Positions 1 through 8,594 of a stretch of 64,000 nt of DNA are shown one piece after another; position 1 is the stretch's first letter; each line of letters starts with the position of its first letter. Position numbers and translations under genes: made by a program. The notes beneath the pieces were generated by a model. That model saw only the letters and a list, made by a program, of their open reading frames with translations, did not search any database and was not told the DNA's origin. Source of the stretch: an uncultured Williamsia sp. (lineage in GTDB: Bacteria; Actinomycetota; Actinomycetes; Mycobacteriales; Mycobacteriaceae); contig NZ_CANLWM010000003.1 of the NCBI RefSeq assembly GCF_947494875.1, positions 248,001 through 312,000 on the forward strand, given 5' to 3'.

Positions 1-1070
1 GGCAGGACGCGACGGGCGACGAGGTAGTCGACACCCATCCATCCCTGCCGGATGTACCGACCGAACTGGATGCACGTCCCGGGGGCGCCGCTGGCCGACG
101 GGACGAACTTGATGTGCTCGATCGCGTCCTTGACCCCCTCTCCCGTCAGGGGTTTGGCGTTGCCGAGCGCCCGGCTGATGACGACGGCGACGTCACGACA
201 CAGGGAGGGCATGAAGTACGCCGGTCGACGCCCGTAGCGCGCCTCGAAGCGGTCGAGGAAACGCTGTCCGACCTCGTTGCGCTCGTCGTAGCTGTCCAGG
301 CCGATCCATCCCGACAGTTGCTTCATCCAGGTCCGGTTGATGTGGGCCAGCTCGAACGCGGTGGTCGTGTAGCGGGGCGGATCCCAGTCGATGGCCTCCA
401 GGGCCGCGTTAAACCCCCACAGTCCATGTCCGAAACCGACGTGGACGACCGCGTCGGGTCCGCTGTCCCGCAGTGCGCGTACCGCGGCAGCCTTGTCGGA
501 CTCGACCTGGGGGATGGCGACCGTGGTGAGGACGGTGATGCCGGCGTCGGCGTAGACACGTTCGGCGAACGCGAGGTACTCCTTGCCGATCAACGACGAC
601 TCGTAGGCGATGGCGATGCGACGCCGATCGTCACCGATCAGCACGGACGCGAGCATCACCGGTTCCTCCGGCATCGATCCGTTGTTGAGCGCGAAGCACC
701 ATTCGCCGAGTGCGCCCTCGGACCCGCAGATCGTGATGATCGGGACCTCGGCGACTCGTTCGACGTGTGGCCGCAGCGGGACGACGTTGTCCGAGACGTA
801 CGGACCGAAGATGGCGAGACACCCCTCGGCGACGAGGTCGTCGAAGGCGTCGCGGACCGCCTTGAAGCTCCCGTTCGGCAGCCCGAGCACCTGCCGGTGC
901 AGGATCTCGATCGGGCGGTCCACGAGCTTCGACTCGTACGCCTCGTCGAAGACCATCCGCAGTGCGTCGATCGCGTCGGTGTCGGCGCCACCTCCGGTCG
1001 GATAGTCGCTCAGATAACCGACTTTCAGCGGGACGACGGATCCGTAACCACGCGAGGAGTCATTGCTCAT
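1..1070 (-). CDS. ABC-type substrate-binding protein without signal peptide (3' end cut by window edge)
   Basis: About 356 codons are visible from an ATG at 1070; the C-terminus lies beyond the left edge. The translation reads as a type-1 periplasmic-binding fold of the branched-chain amino acid (LivK/Peripla_BP_6) class. It opens with LKVGYLSDYPTGG and continues with AIFGPYVSDNVVPLRPHVE, VPIITICGSEG and IGKEYLAFAERVYADAG. The N-terminus (MSNDSSRGYGSVVPLKVGY) has no hydrophobic signal peptide or lipobox, so the protein is probably cytosolic, as in AmiC-like ligand sensors. It diverges from a tetR gene only 40 bp away, and no permease or ATPase gene is nearby. A sensor role for a catabolic substrate is inferred; an importer subunit is less likely. 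Confidence 0.8.
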   Translation of the reverse strand, partial: MSNDSSRGYGSVVPLKVGYLSDYPTGGGADTDAIDALRMVFDEAYESKLVDRPIEILHRQVLGLPNGSFKAVRDAFDDLVAEGCLAIFGPYVSDNVVPLRPHVERVAEVPIITICGSEGALGEWCFALNNGSMPEEPVMLASVLIGDDRRRIAIAYESSLIGKEYLAFAERVYADAGITVLTTVAIPQVESDKAAAVRALRDSGPDAVVHVGFGHGLWGFNAALEAIDWDPPRYTTTAFELAHINRTWMKQLSGWIGLDSYDERNEVGQRFLDRFEARYGRRPAYFMPSLCRDVAVVISRALGNAKPLTGEGVKDAIEHIKFVPSASGAPGTCIQFGRYIRQGWMGVDYLVARRVL

Positions 1071-1110
1071 GCGGGTCAACCTACACGGCGAATGTTGGTA
1101 GGCTGCGGCA

Positions 1111-1803
1111 ATGGCGCAACGCGGTGGGACCGCTTCGGAACGGGCGGCTCGGGCAGAGGTGACCCGACGACAGCTCGTGGACGCGGGGCGCGTCGTCTTC
1201 GCGCGTGACGGTTACGACGAGGTCGGCGTGGCCGACATCGTCGAGGAGTCCGGCGTCGGGACGCGGGGCGCCTTCTATCACCACTTCGCCGGCAAGCTGG
1301 ACCTCTTCCGCGAGGTCTACGCCGACGTCGAGCGCGATCTCGTGCTCCGCGCGATCGCCAGTCCCCCACCGGGATCGACGTGGGACCGGCTTCGCAACGG
1401 ACTGCACGACGTCGTCGATGCGGCCGCCGCGCCGGAGATCCGCCGCATCCTGTTCGAGGACGGACGTCGGGTGCTCGGGTGGGCGGAGACGCGTGCCGAC
1501 CGTCGCGGCGGGAGTTTCGCGATGATCCGGGACGCGCTCGTCGAGTGTGCCGACTCCGGGGTGATCGAGACCGACGACCCCGTGGCGCTGGCCCACGCCG
1601 TCATCGCCGTCGTGGAGGAATCGGCGATGATGACGCGATCCGATCGTTCGCGATCCACGTCGGCCCGACGCGCGAGAGCCTGTCTCGACCAGCTGCTCGA
1701 CGCGGTCTCGACACCGTCGGGCGCGGCGTCGACAGCGGGGCCGGAGGTGATCCCGAACCCGCGATCGCGGCGCCGGGCGGCGGACAAAGCTCCCCGCGGA
1801 TGA
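1111..1803 (+). CDS. TetR/AcrR-family transcriptional regulator
   Basis: 230 residues. The N-terminal helix-turn-helix is typical of TetR: TRRQLVDAGRVVFARDGYDEVGVADIVEESGVGTRGAFYHHFAGKLDLF, given here as a span over residues 18-66 (key pieces: ADIVEESGV, GAFYHHFAGK). The rest is the variable ligand-binding domain, ending in a basic tail (RSRRRAAD). The ATG at 1111 has no clear Shine-Dalgarno, so the message may be leaderless. The gene diverges from the substrate-binding protein gene and lies 143 bp before an amidohydrolase gene whose upstream region carries the local palindrome. It is one of two candidate regulators of region 1. Its ligand is unknown. Confidence 0.9.
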   Translation: MAQRGGTASERAARAEVTRRQLVDAGRVVFARDGYDEVGVADIVEESGVGTRGAFYHHFAGKLDLFREVYADVERDLVLRAIASPPPGSTWDRLRNGLHDVVDAAAAPEIRRILFEDGRRVLGWAETRADRRGGSFAMIRDALVECADSGVIETDDPVALAHAVIAVVEESAMMTRSDRSRSTSARRARACLDQLLDAVSTPSGAASTAGPEVIPNPRSRRRAADKAPRG

Positions 1804-1819
1804 CCATCGGACGCTATAG

Positions 1820-1839
1820 TGGAAATGCCGTTCTCGTCG
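1820..1839 (+). promoter_or_regulatory. Candidate operator, region 1 palindrome (site A)
   Basis: The bases GGAAATGCCGTTCTC (1821-1835) lie about 110 bp before the amidohydrolase gene. Near-copies occur in the divergent promoter regions at 14552-14589 (13 of 15 matches for each of two copies), at 8496-8532, and in looser form at 5951-5990. The site lies between genes, and several copies form imperfect inverted repeats, which fits a TetR-type operator. Regulator and function are inferred. Confidence 0.5.
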
Positions 1840-1946
1840 TCGAGAAGCCGCTTTCGCAGGGGCGGTCGGATCGTTGCCACACCGCGGGATGATCCGGGCG
1901 GCGGCCCCCCGAGACAGAACCGAAGCGTGAGATCAAAGGAGACACC

Positions 1947-3239
1947 ATGCGCGCCGAAGACATGATCCTCGTGAGCGTGGACGACCATCTGGTCGAGCCA
2001 CCCGACCTCTTCGAGGGTCGCGTTCCGAGCAAGTTCGCCGACGAGGCACCACGCGTCATCACGCAGAAGAACGGGTCGGAGGCGTGGACGTTCAACAACG
2101 CTGTCGTCCCCAACATCGGTCTTAACGCGGTCGCGGGTCGTCCCCGCGAGGAGTACGGCGTCGAACCGACGGCGTTCAACGAGATGCGACCCGGCTGCTA
2201 CGACATCCACGAGCGCGTCAAGGACATGAACGCCGGCGGTGTGCTCGGGTCCATGTGCTTCCCCTCGTTCCCCGGTTTCGCCGGACGGCTCTTCGCCAGT
2301 CACGGTGACAAGGAGTTGGGTGCCGCCATCACACGTGCGTACAACGACTGGCACATCGAGGAGTGGTGCGGCACCTACCCGGGACGCTTCATCCCGATGG
2401 CCATCCCGATCATGTGGGACCCCGAGGAGTGCGCGAAGGAGATCCGTCGCAACGCGGAGAAGGGCTGCCACTCGCTGAGTTTCACCGAGAACCCCGCGAC
2501 GCTCGGCTTCCCCAGCTTCCACGACGAGTACTGGGACCCGGTGTGGCAGGCCGCGTCGGACTGCCAGGTCGTCATCTCCGTCCACCTCGGCTCGAGTGGC
2601 AAGATCACCATGACCGCCGACAACGCGCCGATCGACGTGATGATCACGCTGCAGCCGATGAACGTCTGCTCTGCCGCGGCCGACCTCCTCTGGTCGCGCG
2701 TGGTGAAGAACTTCCCCGACCTGCGCTTTGCGCTGTCCGAGGGTGGCACCGGGTGGATCCCCTACTTCATCGACCGCCTCGACCGGACCTACGAGATGCA
2801 CCACCTGTGGACAGGGCAGGACTTCGCGGACAAGAAGCCGAGCGAGGTCTTCCGCGAGCGGTTCATGACCTGCTTCATCTCCGATCCAGTGGGCATCAAG
2901 CTCCGGCACGACATCGGCATCGACAACATCTCGTGGGAATGCGACTACCCCCACTCGGATTCGTCGTGGCCGAAGGCTCCGGAGGAGTTGGAGGCCGTGA
3001 TGGCCGGCGTCCCGGACGACGAGGTCAACAAGATCACGTACGAGAACGCCAGCCGCTGGTACAACTTCGAGCCGTTCAAGCACCGCTCGCGCGAGCAGTG
3101 CACGGTGGGCGCACTCCGCGAGGAGGCGGCCGGACACGACGTCGAGATCCGCAGCTTCGACCAGGGTCGGTTCGAGCGCAAGAAGGGTGTCGACCTCGGA
3201 GTGTTCAGCAAGGTCGCGAACTCGCCCAGCAATGCCTGA
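1947..3239 (+). CDS. Amidohydrolase family 2 protein (ACMS-decarboxylase-like)
   Basis: 430 residues, starting at an ATG with a strong ribosome site (AAAGGAG, 1935-1941). The fold is the metal-dependent TIM-barrel Amidohydro_2 family. The N-terminal SVDDHLVEPP (residues 10-19) replaces the usual HxH strand. His213 lies in VISVHLG, and ECDYPHSDSSW carries the likely metal ligand Asp333 and His336. Relatives include decarboxylases and hydrolases of catabolic pathways. In actinobacteria they often occur in steroid, terpene or aromatic degradation clusters. An SDR gene follows 24 bp downstream, probably in one operon. The exact reaction (decarboxylation or C-C or C-N hydrolysis) cannot be told. 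Confidence 0.85.
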   Translation: MRAEDMILVSVDDHLVEPPDLFEGRVPSKFADEAPRVITQKNGSEAWTFNNAVVPNIGLNAVAGRPREEYGVEPTAFNEMRPGCYDIHERVKDMNAGGVLGSMCFPSFPGFAGRLFASHGDKELGAAITRAYNDWHIEEWCGTYPGRFIPMAIPIMWDPEECAKEIRRNAEKGCHSLSFTENPATLGFPSFHDEYWDPVWQAASDCQVVISVHLGSSGKITMTADNAPIDVMITLQPMNVCSAAADLLWSRVVKNFPDLRFALSEGGTGWIPYFIDRLDRTYEMHHLWTGQDFADKKPSEVFRERFMTCFISDPVGIKLRHDIGIDNISWECDYPHSDSSWPKAPEELEAVMAGVPDDEVNKITYENASRWYNFEPFKHRSREQCTVGALREEAAGHDVEIRSFDQGRFERKKGVDLGVFSKVANSPSNA

Positions 3240-3263
3240 TCGCATCGGACGCCGGGGGCCGCG

Positions 3264-4031
3264 ATGAAGGTCGCGGTCGTCGGCGCCTCGAGCGGACTCG
3301 GTCGGTGCATCGCGGTGGGGCTCGGGGAGCGCGGGAACTCGGTCGCGCTGCTCGCGCGGCGCAAAGAGCGACTGCAGACGGCCGCCGCGGAGGCCGGTCC
3401 GTCGTCGGTCGCCATCGAGTGCGACGTCACCGACGAGCTGTCGAGCAAAACGGCGATCGACGAGGCGGCCGCGGAGCTCGGCGGCCTCGACGCACTGGTG
3501 TACGCCACGGGCATCGGCAGGATGGGGCCGCTGGTCGACACGACAGCGGACACGTGGTCCTCGCTGTTCGCGACGAACGTCACCGGTGCCGCATTGGTGA
3601 CATCGGCTGCGATCCCCCATCTGATGGAATCCGACGTACGCGTCGCCGTCTACCTGTCGTCGCTGAGCGCGTCGTTGACCGGGCCGTGGCCGATGCTGGG
3701 TGGGTATGCGGTGAGCAAGGCGGCTCTCGACAAGCTGATCGAGGCGTTCACCGAGGAACACCCAGACATCGGCTTCACCAGGCTCGCCGTGGGTGACACC
3801 TACGGCGGCAAGGGCGATTCGCAGACCGGGTTCCACCATGACTGGGATCCGGAGTTGTTCACGGAGTCGGTCAACGTCTGGCTGGAACGCAAGCTGATGA
3901 ACGGGGGTCTCATCCACCCCGATCACCTCGTGGGCATGGTGACGTCGATCCTGACGGTGGGGCGCAGCAGTTTCCTGCCGTCGGTCACCCTGACCCCGCG
4001 TCCCCCGAGTCGAGCGGGCGCGCCGCGGTAG
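3264..4031 (+). CDS. Short-chain dehydrogenase/reductase
   Basis: 255 residues. The Rossmann glycine motif GASSGLG (residues 7-13) follows a beta strand at the very N-terminus. The catalytic YAVSK gives Tyr148 and Lys152, with Ser candidates in LSSLSAS just before. It probably oxidises a hydroxyl or reduces a ketone with NAD(P). The C-terminal 30 residues are Pro/Arg-rich and unlike the family core. It lies 24 bp after the amidohydrolase and probably shares its transcript, which ends at the hairpin at 4050-4079. The substrate is unknown. Confidence 0.88.
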   Translation: MKVAVVGASSGLGRCIAVGLGERGNSVALLARRKERLQTAAAEAGPSSVAIECDVTDELSSKTAIDEAAAELGGLDALVYATGIGRMGPLVDTTADTWSSLFATNVTGAALVTSAAIPHLMESDVRVAVYLSSLSASLTGPWPMLGGYAVSKAALDKLIEAFTEEHPDIGFTRLAVGDTYGGKGDSQTGFHHDWDPELFTESVNVWLERKLMNGGLIHPDHLVGMVTSILTVGRSSFLPSVTLTPRPPSRAGAPR

Positions 4032-4049
4032 CGGTGTGGGTCGACGCAA

Positions 4050-4079
4050 GGCGGGCAGGTCCTTCGGGGCCTGCCCGCC
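4050..4079. terminator. Bidirectional terminator hairpin
   Basis: A perfect 10-bp stem, GGCGGGCAGG (4050-4059) with CCTGCCCGCC (4070-4079), encloses a 10-nt loop containing TTCG. It sits exactly between the convergent SDR and nitroreductase genes, so it can serve both. There is no U-tract, as is usual in actinobacteria. Confidence 0.75.
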
Positions 4080-4083
4080 GTAG

Positions 4084-4782
4084 TCATGTCCGGGGACCAG
4101 ACGATCCGGACCAGGGCGTCTCCCACGAATCACATGCGGTGACCTCGCGAAGAGGCTTGCGGCGCACCTCGCGATGCCGGCCGCGCGGCCACCCCGCCGT
4201 GACCGTCGCCGCGATCTGCCAGTCCGGCGGAACGCCGACCGCCTCCCGGAGTTCGTCCTCGAACACCGTGTGCCACAGCGACATCGCGGTTCCGAGGCCG
4301 TGAGCGCGGGCCGCGAGAGCGAAGTTCTGGACGGCGGGGAAGATCGATCCGCCGTGCAGCAGTTCCGACCCGACACCGGGCAGAGCGCGGACACAGAACA
4401 GCAGGCAGACAGGTGCGTCGCCGCCGGTCTCGGCATAATCGCGCATGGCTCGGTGGGCTCGCGTCCGTGCGTCGGCGTCGGGCGCGACGTCCCGCGGCGG
4501 GTCGGCGATCCCGTAGAACTGCTTCGCCTCATCCCAACTGCGCAGGGCTGACCGCGAGATGATGTCCCGCACCGACCGCGACTCGAGGACGACGAAACGC
4601 CAGGGCTGCTGGTTGCCACCCGAGGGCGCCCACGTGGCGGCCTCCAGGCATCGGCGGAGGACCTCGGTGGGTACGGGGTCGTCGCGGTAGCGCCGGATGG
4701 TGGACGCCGAGCGGAGCACGGTCCAGACGTCGTCGGACGCGTCGACGGCCCGGTCCGTCGATCCCGGGTCGACCGAGGTCAC
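4084..4782 (-). CDS. Nitroreductase-family FMN oxidoreductase
   Basis: 232 residues from a GTG whose bases overlap the TGA of the upstream DapB-like gene (GTGA, 4779-4782), so translation is probably coupled. The family signature is clear: LRSASTIRRYRDDPVP, then APSGGNQQPWRFVVL (FMN-phosphate binding) at roughly residues 52-66, and AVQNFALAARAHGLGTAMS near the middle. Such enzymes use FMN and NAD(P)H on nitro groups, quinones or unsaturated carbonyls, and some act as dehydrogenases in catabolic clusters. Operon pairing with the dehydrogenase suggests consecutive redox steps. The substrate is unknown. Confidence 0.88.
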   Translation of the reverse strand: MTSVDPGSTDRAVDASDDVWTVLRSASTIRRYRDDPVPTEVLRRCLEAATWAPSGGNQQPWRFVVLESRSVRDIISRSALRSWDEAKQFYGIADPPRDVAPDADARTRAHRAMRDYAETGGDAPVCLLFCVRALPGVGSELLHGGSIFPAVQNFALAARAHGLGTAMSLWHTVFEDELREAVGVPPDWQIAATVTAGWPRGRHREVRRKPLREVTACDSWETPWSGSSGPRT

Positions 4783-5885
4783 CAGTCGCCCCCGGGGACC
4801 ACCCCCAGCCAGGTGCCGCCACGCATCGGACCGGTCACCAGCGGCAGGTCCAGCGTGGACAACAAGCCCGGCGGGGCGTCCATGACCGCGGGGATGGCGT
4901 TGATCTCGCGCATCACGGTCGCGTAGGTGAGGCCACGGAGATTGCTCCCGCGCCCGTGCATCTCGATGTCGACCGTGTAGGTGGGCAGGCCGTCGACGAT
5001 GACCCGGTAGCCCCCGTGCGGGGACGGGTGCTGCGGCCAGTCCGGTGCGGAACTCTCCCCCATGCGGGTGATGTGTTCGAGGATGATGCGTTCCTCTCCC
5101 CCGAGGTGTCCGACGACGCGGAACCACATGCCGCCCATGGTCCCTGCCGGCACCGTGCCCGACGCGACCTCGTAGTCCTCCGGGGTGATCCACTTGTCGA
5201 TCGTCGTGGTCACCTCGTCGAGGGGCAGGCCCAGCCCGTCGGCGACGAGATGCACGATCGGTGCCCACAGCGCCTGCAGTCGGGCGGGATCGAACAGGGG
5301 CGCCTCGAACTCCGCCGGACGACCGAAGCCCATGAAGTCGAACATGATGTCCGGCTGGTCGATGCCGCCGTAGTCGAGGATCTCCTGCATGGTGATGGTG
5401 TCGACGCGCGCGCTGAAGCCGGACATCGTCAACGCGATGACGTCGTTGGCCCATCCCGGGTCGACACCGCTGGTGAACAGGCTGCTGTGCCCGTCCGCGC
5501 ACGCCGCGCGCAACACGTCGATCGACGCGGTGTCCGCGGCGGGCGGGTAACACATCGGGACCAGTGACGTGCACACCACGTTCTTGCCCGCGCGCAGGCA
5601 GGAGGCGACATCCTGGACGGCTTCCTCGTACCGGTAGTCGCCGGACGCGAAGTAGGCGACGACATCGGCGTCGAGGGCGAGTGCCGCGGCGTGATCGTTC
5701 GTGGCGACGATACCCGTGTCGGGGAGGCCGCAGAGGGATCCTGCGTCGCGACCGACCTTGGCCTGCGAGTGCACCACGACGCCGACGAGCTCGAGACCTG
5801 GGTGATTGATGACGGCCCGGAGTGCTGCGACGCCGACCTGACCCGGCCCCCAGATGATCACCTTCGGTTTCGGCCGCAGGCTCAC
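4779..5885 (-). CDS. DapB-like NAD(P)-binding dehydrogenase
   Basis: 368 residues from a GTG at 5885 preceded by AGGAGGGAG. An in-frame ATG 108 bp further upstream would run through the promoter palindromes and is rejected. A Rossmann motif (KVIIWGPGQVG, Gly13-x-Gly15-x-x-Gly18) opens the protein. The rest resembles the dihydrodipicolinate-reductase-like / diaminopentanoate dehydrogenase C-terminal family found across mycobacteria and rhodococci. Lysine synthesis is unlikely, as this length is too great for DapB. The gene diverges from an enoyl-CoA hydratase gene across a 149-bp region carrying two palindromes, and is followed by the nitroreductase. It probably reduces or oxidises a catabolic intermediate. 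Confidence 0.8.
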   Translation of the reverse strand: MSLRPKPKVIIWGPGQVGVAALRAVINHPGLELVGVVVHSQAKVGRDAGSLCGLPDTGIVATNDHAAALALDADVVAYFASGDYRYEEAVQDVASCLRAGKNVVCTSLVPMCYPPAADTASIDVLRAACADGHSSLFTSGVDPGWANDVIALTMSGFSARVDTITMQEILDYGGIDQPDIMFDFMGFGRPAEFEAPLFDPARLQALWAPIVHLVADGLGLPLDEVTTTIDKWITPEDYEVASGTVPAGTMGGMWFRVVGHLGGEERIILEHITRMGESSAPDWPQHPSPHGGYRVIVDGLPTYTVDIEMHGRGSNLRGLTYATVMREINAIPAVMDAPPGLLSTLDLPLVTGPMRGGTWLGVVPGGDW

Positions 5886-5950
5886 AGGACTCTCCCTCCT
5901 GGTGCGGCAGGGACGGGATCGTGGACCGAGGGAGCCGCAGACCCTCCGTG

Positions 5951-5990
5951 TGAGAACATGATAACCGTCATACGGAAATGGCCGTTTCCG
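5951..5990. promoter_or_regulatory. Candidate operator pair in divergent promoter (site C)
   Basis: Two elements sit between the DapB-like and enoyl-CoA hydratase genes. CGGAAATGGCCGTTTCCG (5973-5990) is an 18-bp palindrome broken at only one base pair. It matches the region 1 motif if one extra G is allowed. GAGAACATGATAACC (5952-5966) matches the motif on the minus strand at 10 of 15 positions. The spacing differs from sites A and B, so a second regulator could be involved. Confidence 0.5.
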
Positions 5991-6034
5991 CATCGTCGAG
6001 TGCGATGCGATCCCGCCCGTGCGAAGGAGTGTCA

Positions 6035-6943
6035 GTGCCCGACTACCAGTTCCTGAAGTGGGAGACGTTCGACGACGGCGCCATCGTCCGGATCTCGTTG
6101 AACCGACCTGAGACCCGAAATGCGCAGAACCGAGGGATGCTCGTCGAGCTGGACGAGGCGTTCGGCGCGGCGGAGTTCGACGACAAGGTGCGCGTCGTGA
6201 TCCTCGCCGGCGAGGGCAAGATGTTCTCGTCGGGACACGACCTGGGGTCGAAGGTGGCCATGGCCGAGTACACCCCGGGACCCGACCAGCATCCGACCGC
6301 CGGGAACAACGGCGGCAGCCGCGACGGCACCGAGAAGCGGATGCTCCAGGAGTGGCACTACTTCTTCCAGAACACCCTGCGGTGGCGGAACCTGCGCAAG
6401 ATCACCCTCGCGCAGGTCCACGGTGACGTGTTCTCCGCCGGCCTGATGCTCATGTGGGCCTGCGATCTCATCGTCGGCAGCGACGACACCCGCTTCGCCG
6501 ACGTGGTGGGCACCCGGCTGGGCATGTGCGGCATGGAGTACTTCGGGCACCCCTGGGAGTTCGGGCCCCGGCGGACCAAGGAGCTCATGCTCACCGGCGA
6601 CGCCATCGACATCGAGGAGGCACACCGCCTCGGGATGGTGAGCAAGATCTTCCCGCGCGAGACCCTCCCCGACCAGACACTGGAACTCGCGCGCCGGATC
6701 GCGCAGGTGCCCACCATGGCCGCGCTGATGATCAAGGAGTCGGTGAACCAGACCGTCGACTGCATGGGCTTCTACAACGCGCTGCAGTCGTGCTTCTCGC
6801 TGCACCAGCTCAACCACTCGCACTGGGCCGAGGTCCGGGAGGACAAGGTCCCGCGTGCCGACGAGTCACACGGTGTGCCGAACTGGCGGGAGGCGCCGCC
6901 CATCGTGATGTCGATGAAGGACCGTGTGCGCGCCGATGACTGA
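6035..6943 (+). CDS. Enoyl-CoA hydratase/isomerase family protein
   Basis: 302 residues from a GTG with GAAGGAG five bases upstream. An ATG at 5978 lies inside the palindrome and is rejected. Crotonase features include ISLNRPETRNAQN at the N-terminus, an oxyanion-hole strand MFSSGHDLGSKV, and QVHGDVFSAGLMLMWACDLIVG. The usual GGG of that last motif is changed to SAGLM. A 30-residue polar insertion follows the first oxyanion motif. The catalytic acids cannot be assigned safely, so hydratase, isomerase or hydrolase activity are all possible. The thioesterase gene begins inside the last codons, so the two are translated together. Confidence 0.87.
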   Translation: MPDYQFLKWETFDDGAIVRISLNRPETRNAQNRGMLVELDEAFGAAEFDDKVRVVILAGEGKMFSSGHDLGSKVAMAEYTPGPDQHPTAGNNGGSRDGTEKRMLQEWHYFFQNTLRWRNLRKITLAQVHGDVFSAGLMLMWACDLIVGSDDTRFADVVGTRLGMCGMEYFGHPWEFGPRRTKELMLTGDAIDIEEAHRLGMVSKIFPRETLPDQTLELARRIAQVPTMAALMIKESVNQTVDCMGFYNALQSCFSLHQLNHSHWAEVREDKVPRADESHGVPNWREAPPIVMSMKDRVRADD

Positions 6944-7373
6944 CACGGCCGTCGGCCGTTCGTCCGGGACGCCGATGCAGGTCGACCCGGGTCACCTGTT
7001 CGCGACGCTCCCCCTGTTCGACGTTCACGACTCGACGGAGTCGGTGGTCGTCGAACTCGAACACCGTGCGGACCTGGTGAACTCGCACGACGCGATCCAG
7101 GGCGGTCTGATCGCGACCCTGATCGACATCGCCGGTGGCCGTCTGGCGCTCACCAGCGCGCCGGACGGCCATGCGGTCACGACCGCGGACATGACCGTGC
7201 ACTTCGTGGCGCCCGTGCGGGTGGGACCCGCACGGGCGATAGCGACGCCGGTGCGCGTCGGGTCCCGGCTGATCGTCGTGGCGGTGGACGTGGTGGACGC
7301 CGGTGCCGGCGACCGGCTGTCCACGCGGAGCACGCTCACGTTCGCCGTCCTGGGTCCGCGCACCGCGACCTGA
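6936..7373 (+). CDS. PaaI/hotdog-fold acyl-CoA thioesterase
   Basis: 145 residues from the ATG at 6936, which overlaps the hydratase stop. A GTG at 6924 with GAAGGA just upstream would add four residues and cannot be excluded. The hotdog signature is plain: SHDAIQGGLIATLIDIAGGRLA (key residues His, Gly-Gly, Asp-Ile-Ala) then TTADMTVHFVAPVRVGPA. It probably releases CoA from a pathway acyl-CoA and so prevents CoA trapping. It ends a two-gene operon with the hydratase and meets the acyl-CoA dehydrogenase gene tail to tail 30 bp away. Confidence 0.87.
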   Translation: MTDTAVGRSSGTPMQVDPGHLFATLPLFDVHDSTESVVVELEHRADLVNSHDAIQGGLIATLIDIAGGRLALTSAPDGHAVTTADMTVHFVAPVRVGPARAIATPVRVGSRLIVVAVDVVDAGAGDRLSTRSTLTFAVLGPRTAT

Positions 7374-7402
7374 CGCGGTCGCAAAGAGGTCCCGGGTCCG
7401 CC

Positions 7403-8431
7403 TCAGGCCGAGGCGACCGACGTGTCGTAGCGAGCGGACGCGGCGCGGTCGAGTGCGTCGTCGGCGGTGCCCCAGACGAGAGCCCACGCCCGGGCGCGCC
7501 GGTAGTACAGCTGGGCGTCCTGCTCCATGCCGAACCCGTAGCCGCCGTGCACGTGGAGTCCGCGATAGGTCGCGTCGCGTGCCGCCTCGAAGGCGGCCGC
7601 GAACGCCATGGCCGACAGTTCCCGGACGCGTGCCGGCTCCTCCTCGAACGCCGCCGCCGCCCGCTGTGCGAGGAGGCGCGCGCCGTCCAGGGCCGTGGCG
7701 CAGTCGGCGAGAGGGTGCGACACCGCCTGGAACGTCCCGATGAGCGTCCCGAAAGCCGATCGTTGTCGCGCGTATTCCACACCCATCTCGAGCCCTCGTG
7801 CGCCGATCCCCACGAGTGCGGCAGCGGTCAGACAGAGCCACCGGTCGAGCGCGGACTGGAACACCACGGCCGCGTCCTCCCCGTCGGCCAGGACCTCGAG
7901 GTCGGTCGCGTGGACGTCGGACACCGGCATGCTGCCGATGTTCTCGACGGGCTCCTGTGCCGTGGGACGGGCCAGCACGAGACGGTGCTCGTGCAGACCG
8001 ATCACGGCGTCGGCGACAGCGCCGCCCGCCGCCATCCGCCACACCCCGCCACGCGTCGCACGCGGTACGAAGGTCACGGTCTGCTCGCCCGCCAACACCG
8101 CGGACAGCGTCTCGGCGGCCACGGGTGACGCCCCGGCGACCTCGCCGAGGGTCCAGGCGCCGACCTGCGCCTCGATCAACGGGGCCGGGGCGATGTGCCG
8201 ACCGTGGAGTTCCGCGATCAGGTTCAGGTCGCTCATCGAGCCGCCCCACCCGTCGTGGTCCTCCCCGACCGCGATGGGCACCCCGCCGGTCTCGGTGAGC
8301 ACCGCCCAGAGTGCGGCGTCGAACCCGAGCGGCTCGGCAGCACGGACGCGGTCGACCGTCGCCTCGCGCGCGTAGAGCGATCGGAACGCGTCCCGCAGCT
8401 GGGTCTGTTCGTCGGTGAGCGTGAGATCCAC
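7403..8431 (-). CDS. Acyl-CoA dehydrogenase, small-subunit type
   Basis: 342 residues from a GTG with AGGAG five bases upstream. It begins LTLTDEQTQLRDAFRSLYARE, and the C-terminal helices carry ARQRSAFGTLIGTFQAVSHPLAD and HVHGGYGFGMEQDAQLYYRRA. The middle domain is poorly conserved, and the usual TEP-GSD FAD segment is absent. This is typical of the degenerate partner in the heterotetrameric FadE enzymes known from mycobacterial steroid catabolism. The second dehydrogenase (8595-9770), with a good FAD segment, is divergent from the same promoter region, so the two may form an alpha2beta2 enzyme. That pairing is inferred. Confidence 0.85.
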   Translation of the reverse strand: MDLTLTDEQTQLRDAFRSLYAREATVDRVRAAEPLGFDAALWAVLTETGGVPIAVGEDHDGWGGSMSDLNLIAELHGRHIAPAPLIEAQVGAWTLGEVAGASPVAAETLSAVLAGEQTVTFVPRATRGGVWRMAAGGAVADAVIGLHEHRLVLARPTAQEPVENIGSMPVSDVHATDLEVLADGEDAAVVFQSALDRWLCLTAAALVGIGARGLEMGVEYARQRSAFGTLIGTFQAVSHPLADCATALDGARLLAQRAAAAFEEEPARVRELSAMAFAAAFEAARDATYRGLHVHGGYGFGMEQDAQLYYRRARAWALVWGTADDALDRAASARYDTSVASA

Positions 8432-8495
8432 GAGGACTCCTGTGTGAGGCGACGGTGCCCGGGCCCGTCGTCCGCCCGGGTGCCACCGTCCAGAC

Positions 8496-8532
8496 GGCAA
8501 CGCTGTTATTGTGTTGTGAGAATAGCATTATC
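8496..8532. promoter_or_regulatory. Candidate operator pair in divergent promoter (site D)
   Basis: GGCAACGCTGTTATT (8496-8510) on the plus strand and GAGAATAGCATTATC (8518-8532), which reads as GATAATGCTATTCTC on the minus strand, match the site A core at 10 and 11 of 15 positions. They lie between the two divergent acyl-CoA dehydrogenase genes in a locally AT-rich stretch, where promoters are expected. Confidence 0.45.
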
Positions 8533-8594
8533 GCTGTTGGCGAGGTCCGAGCCGATACCGTTGTCGGTCCCGCCGCGACGAGGAGGTCGACGCC

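Noticed and set aside
1317-4619. An 1100-codon open frame on the minus strand opposite the TetR, amidohydrolase and SDR genes.
   Set aside because: It arises from the high GC content. Its translation is low-complexity, rich in Arg, Pro and Ser, with no domain, while the plus-strand frames match known families.
5978-6034. Upstream ATG start for the enoyl-CoA hydratase.
   Set aside because: It lies inside the near-perfect palindrome and has no ribosome site, while GTG 6035 has GAAGGAG at good spacing.
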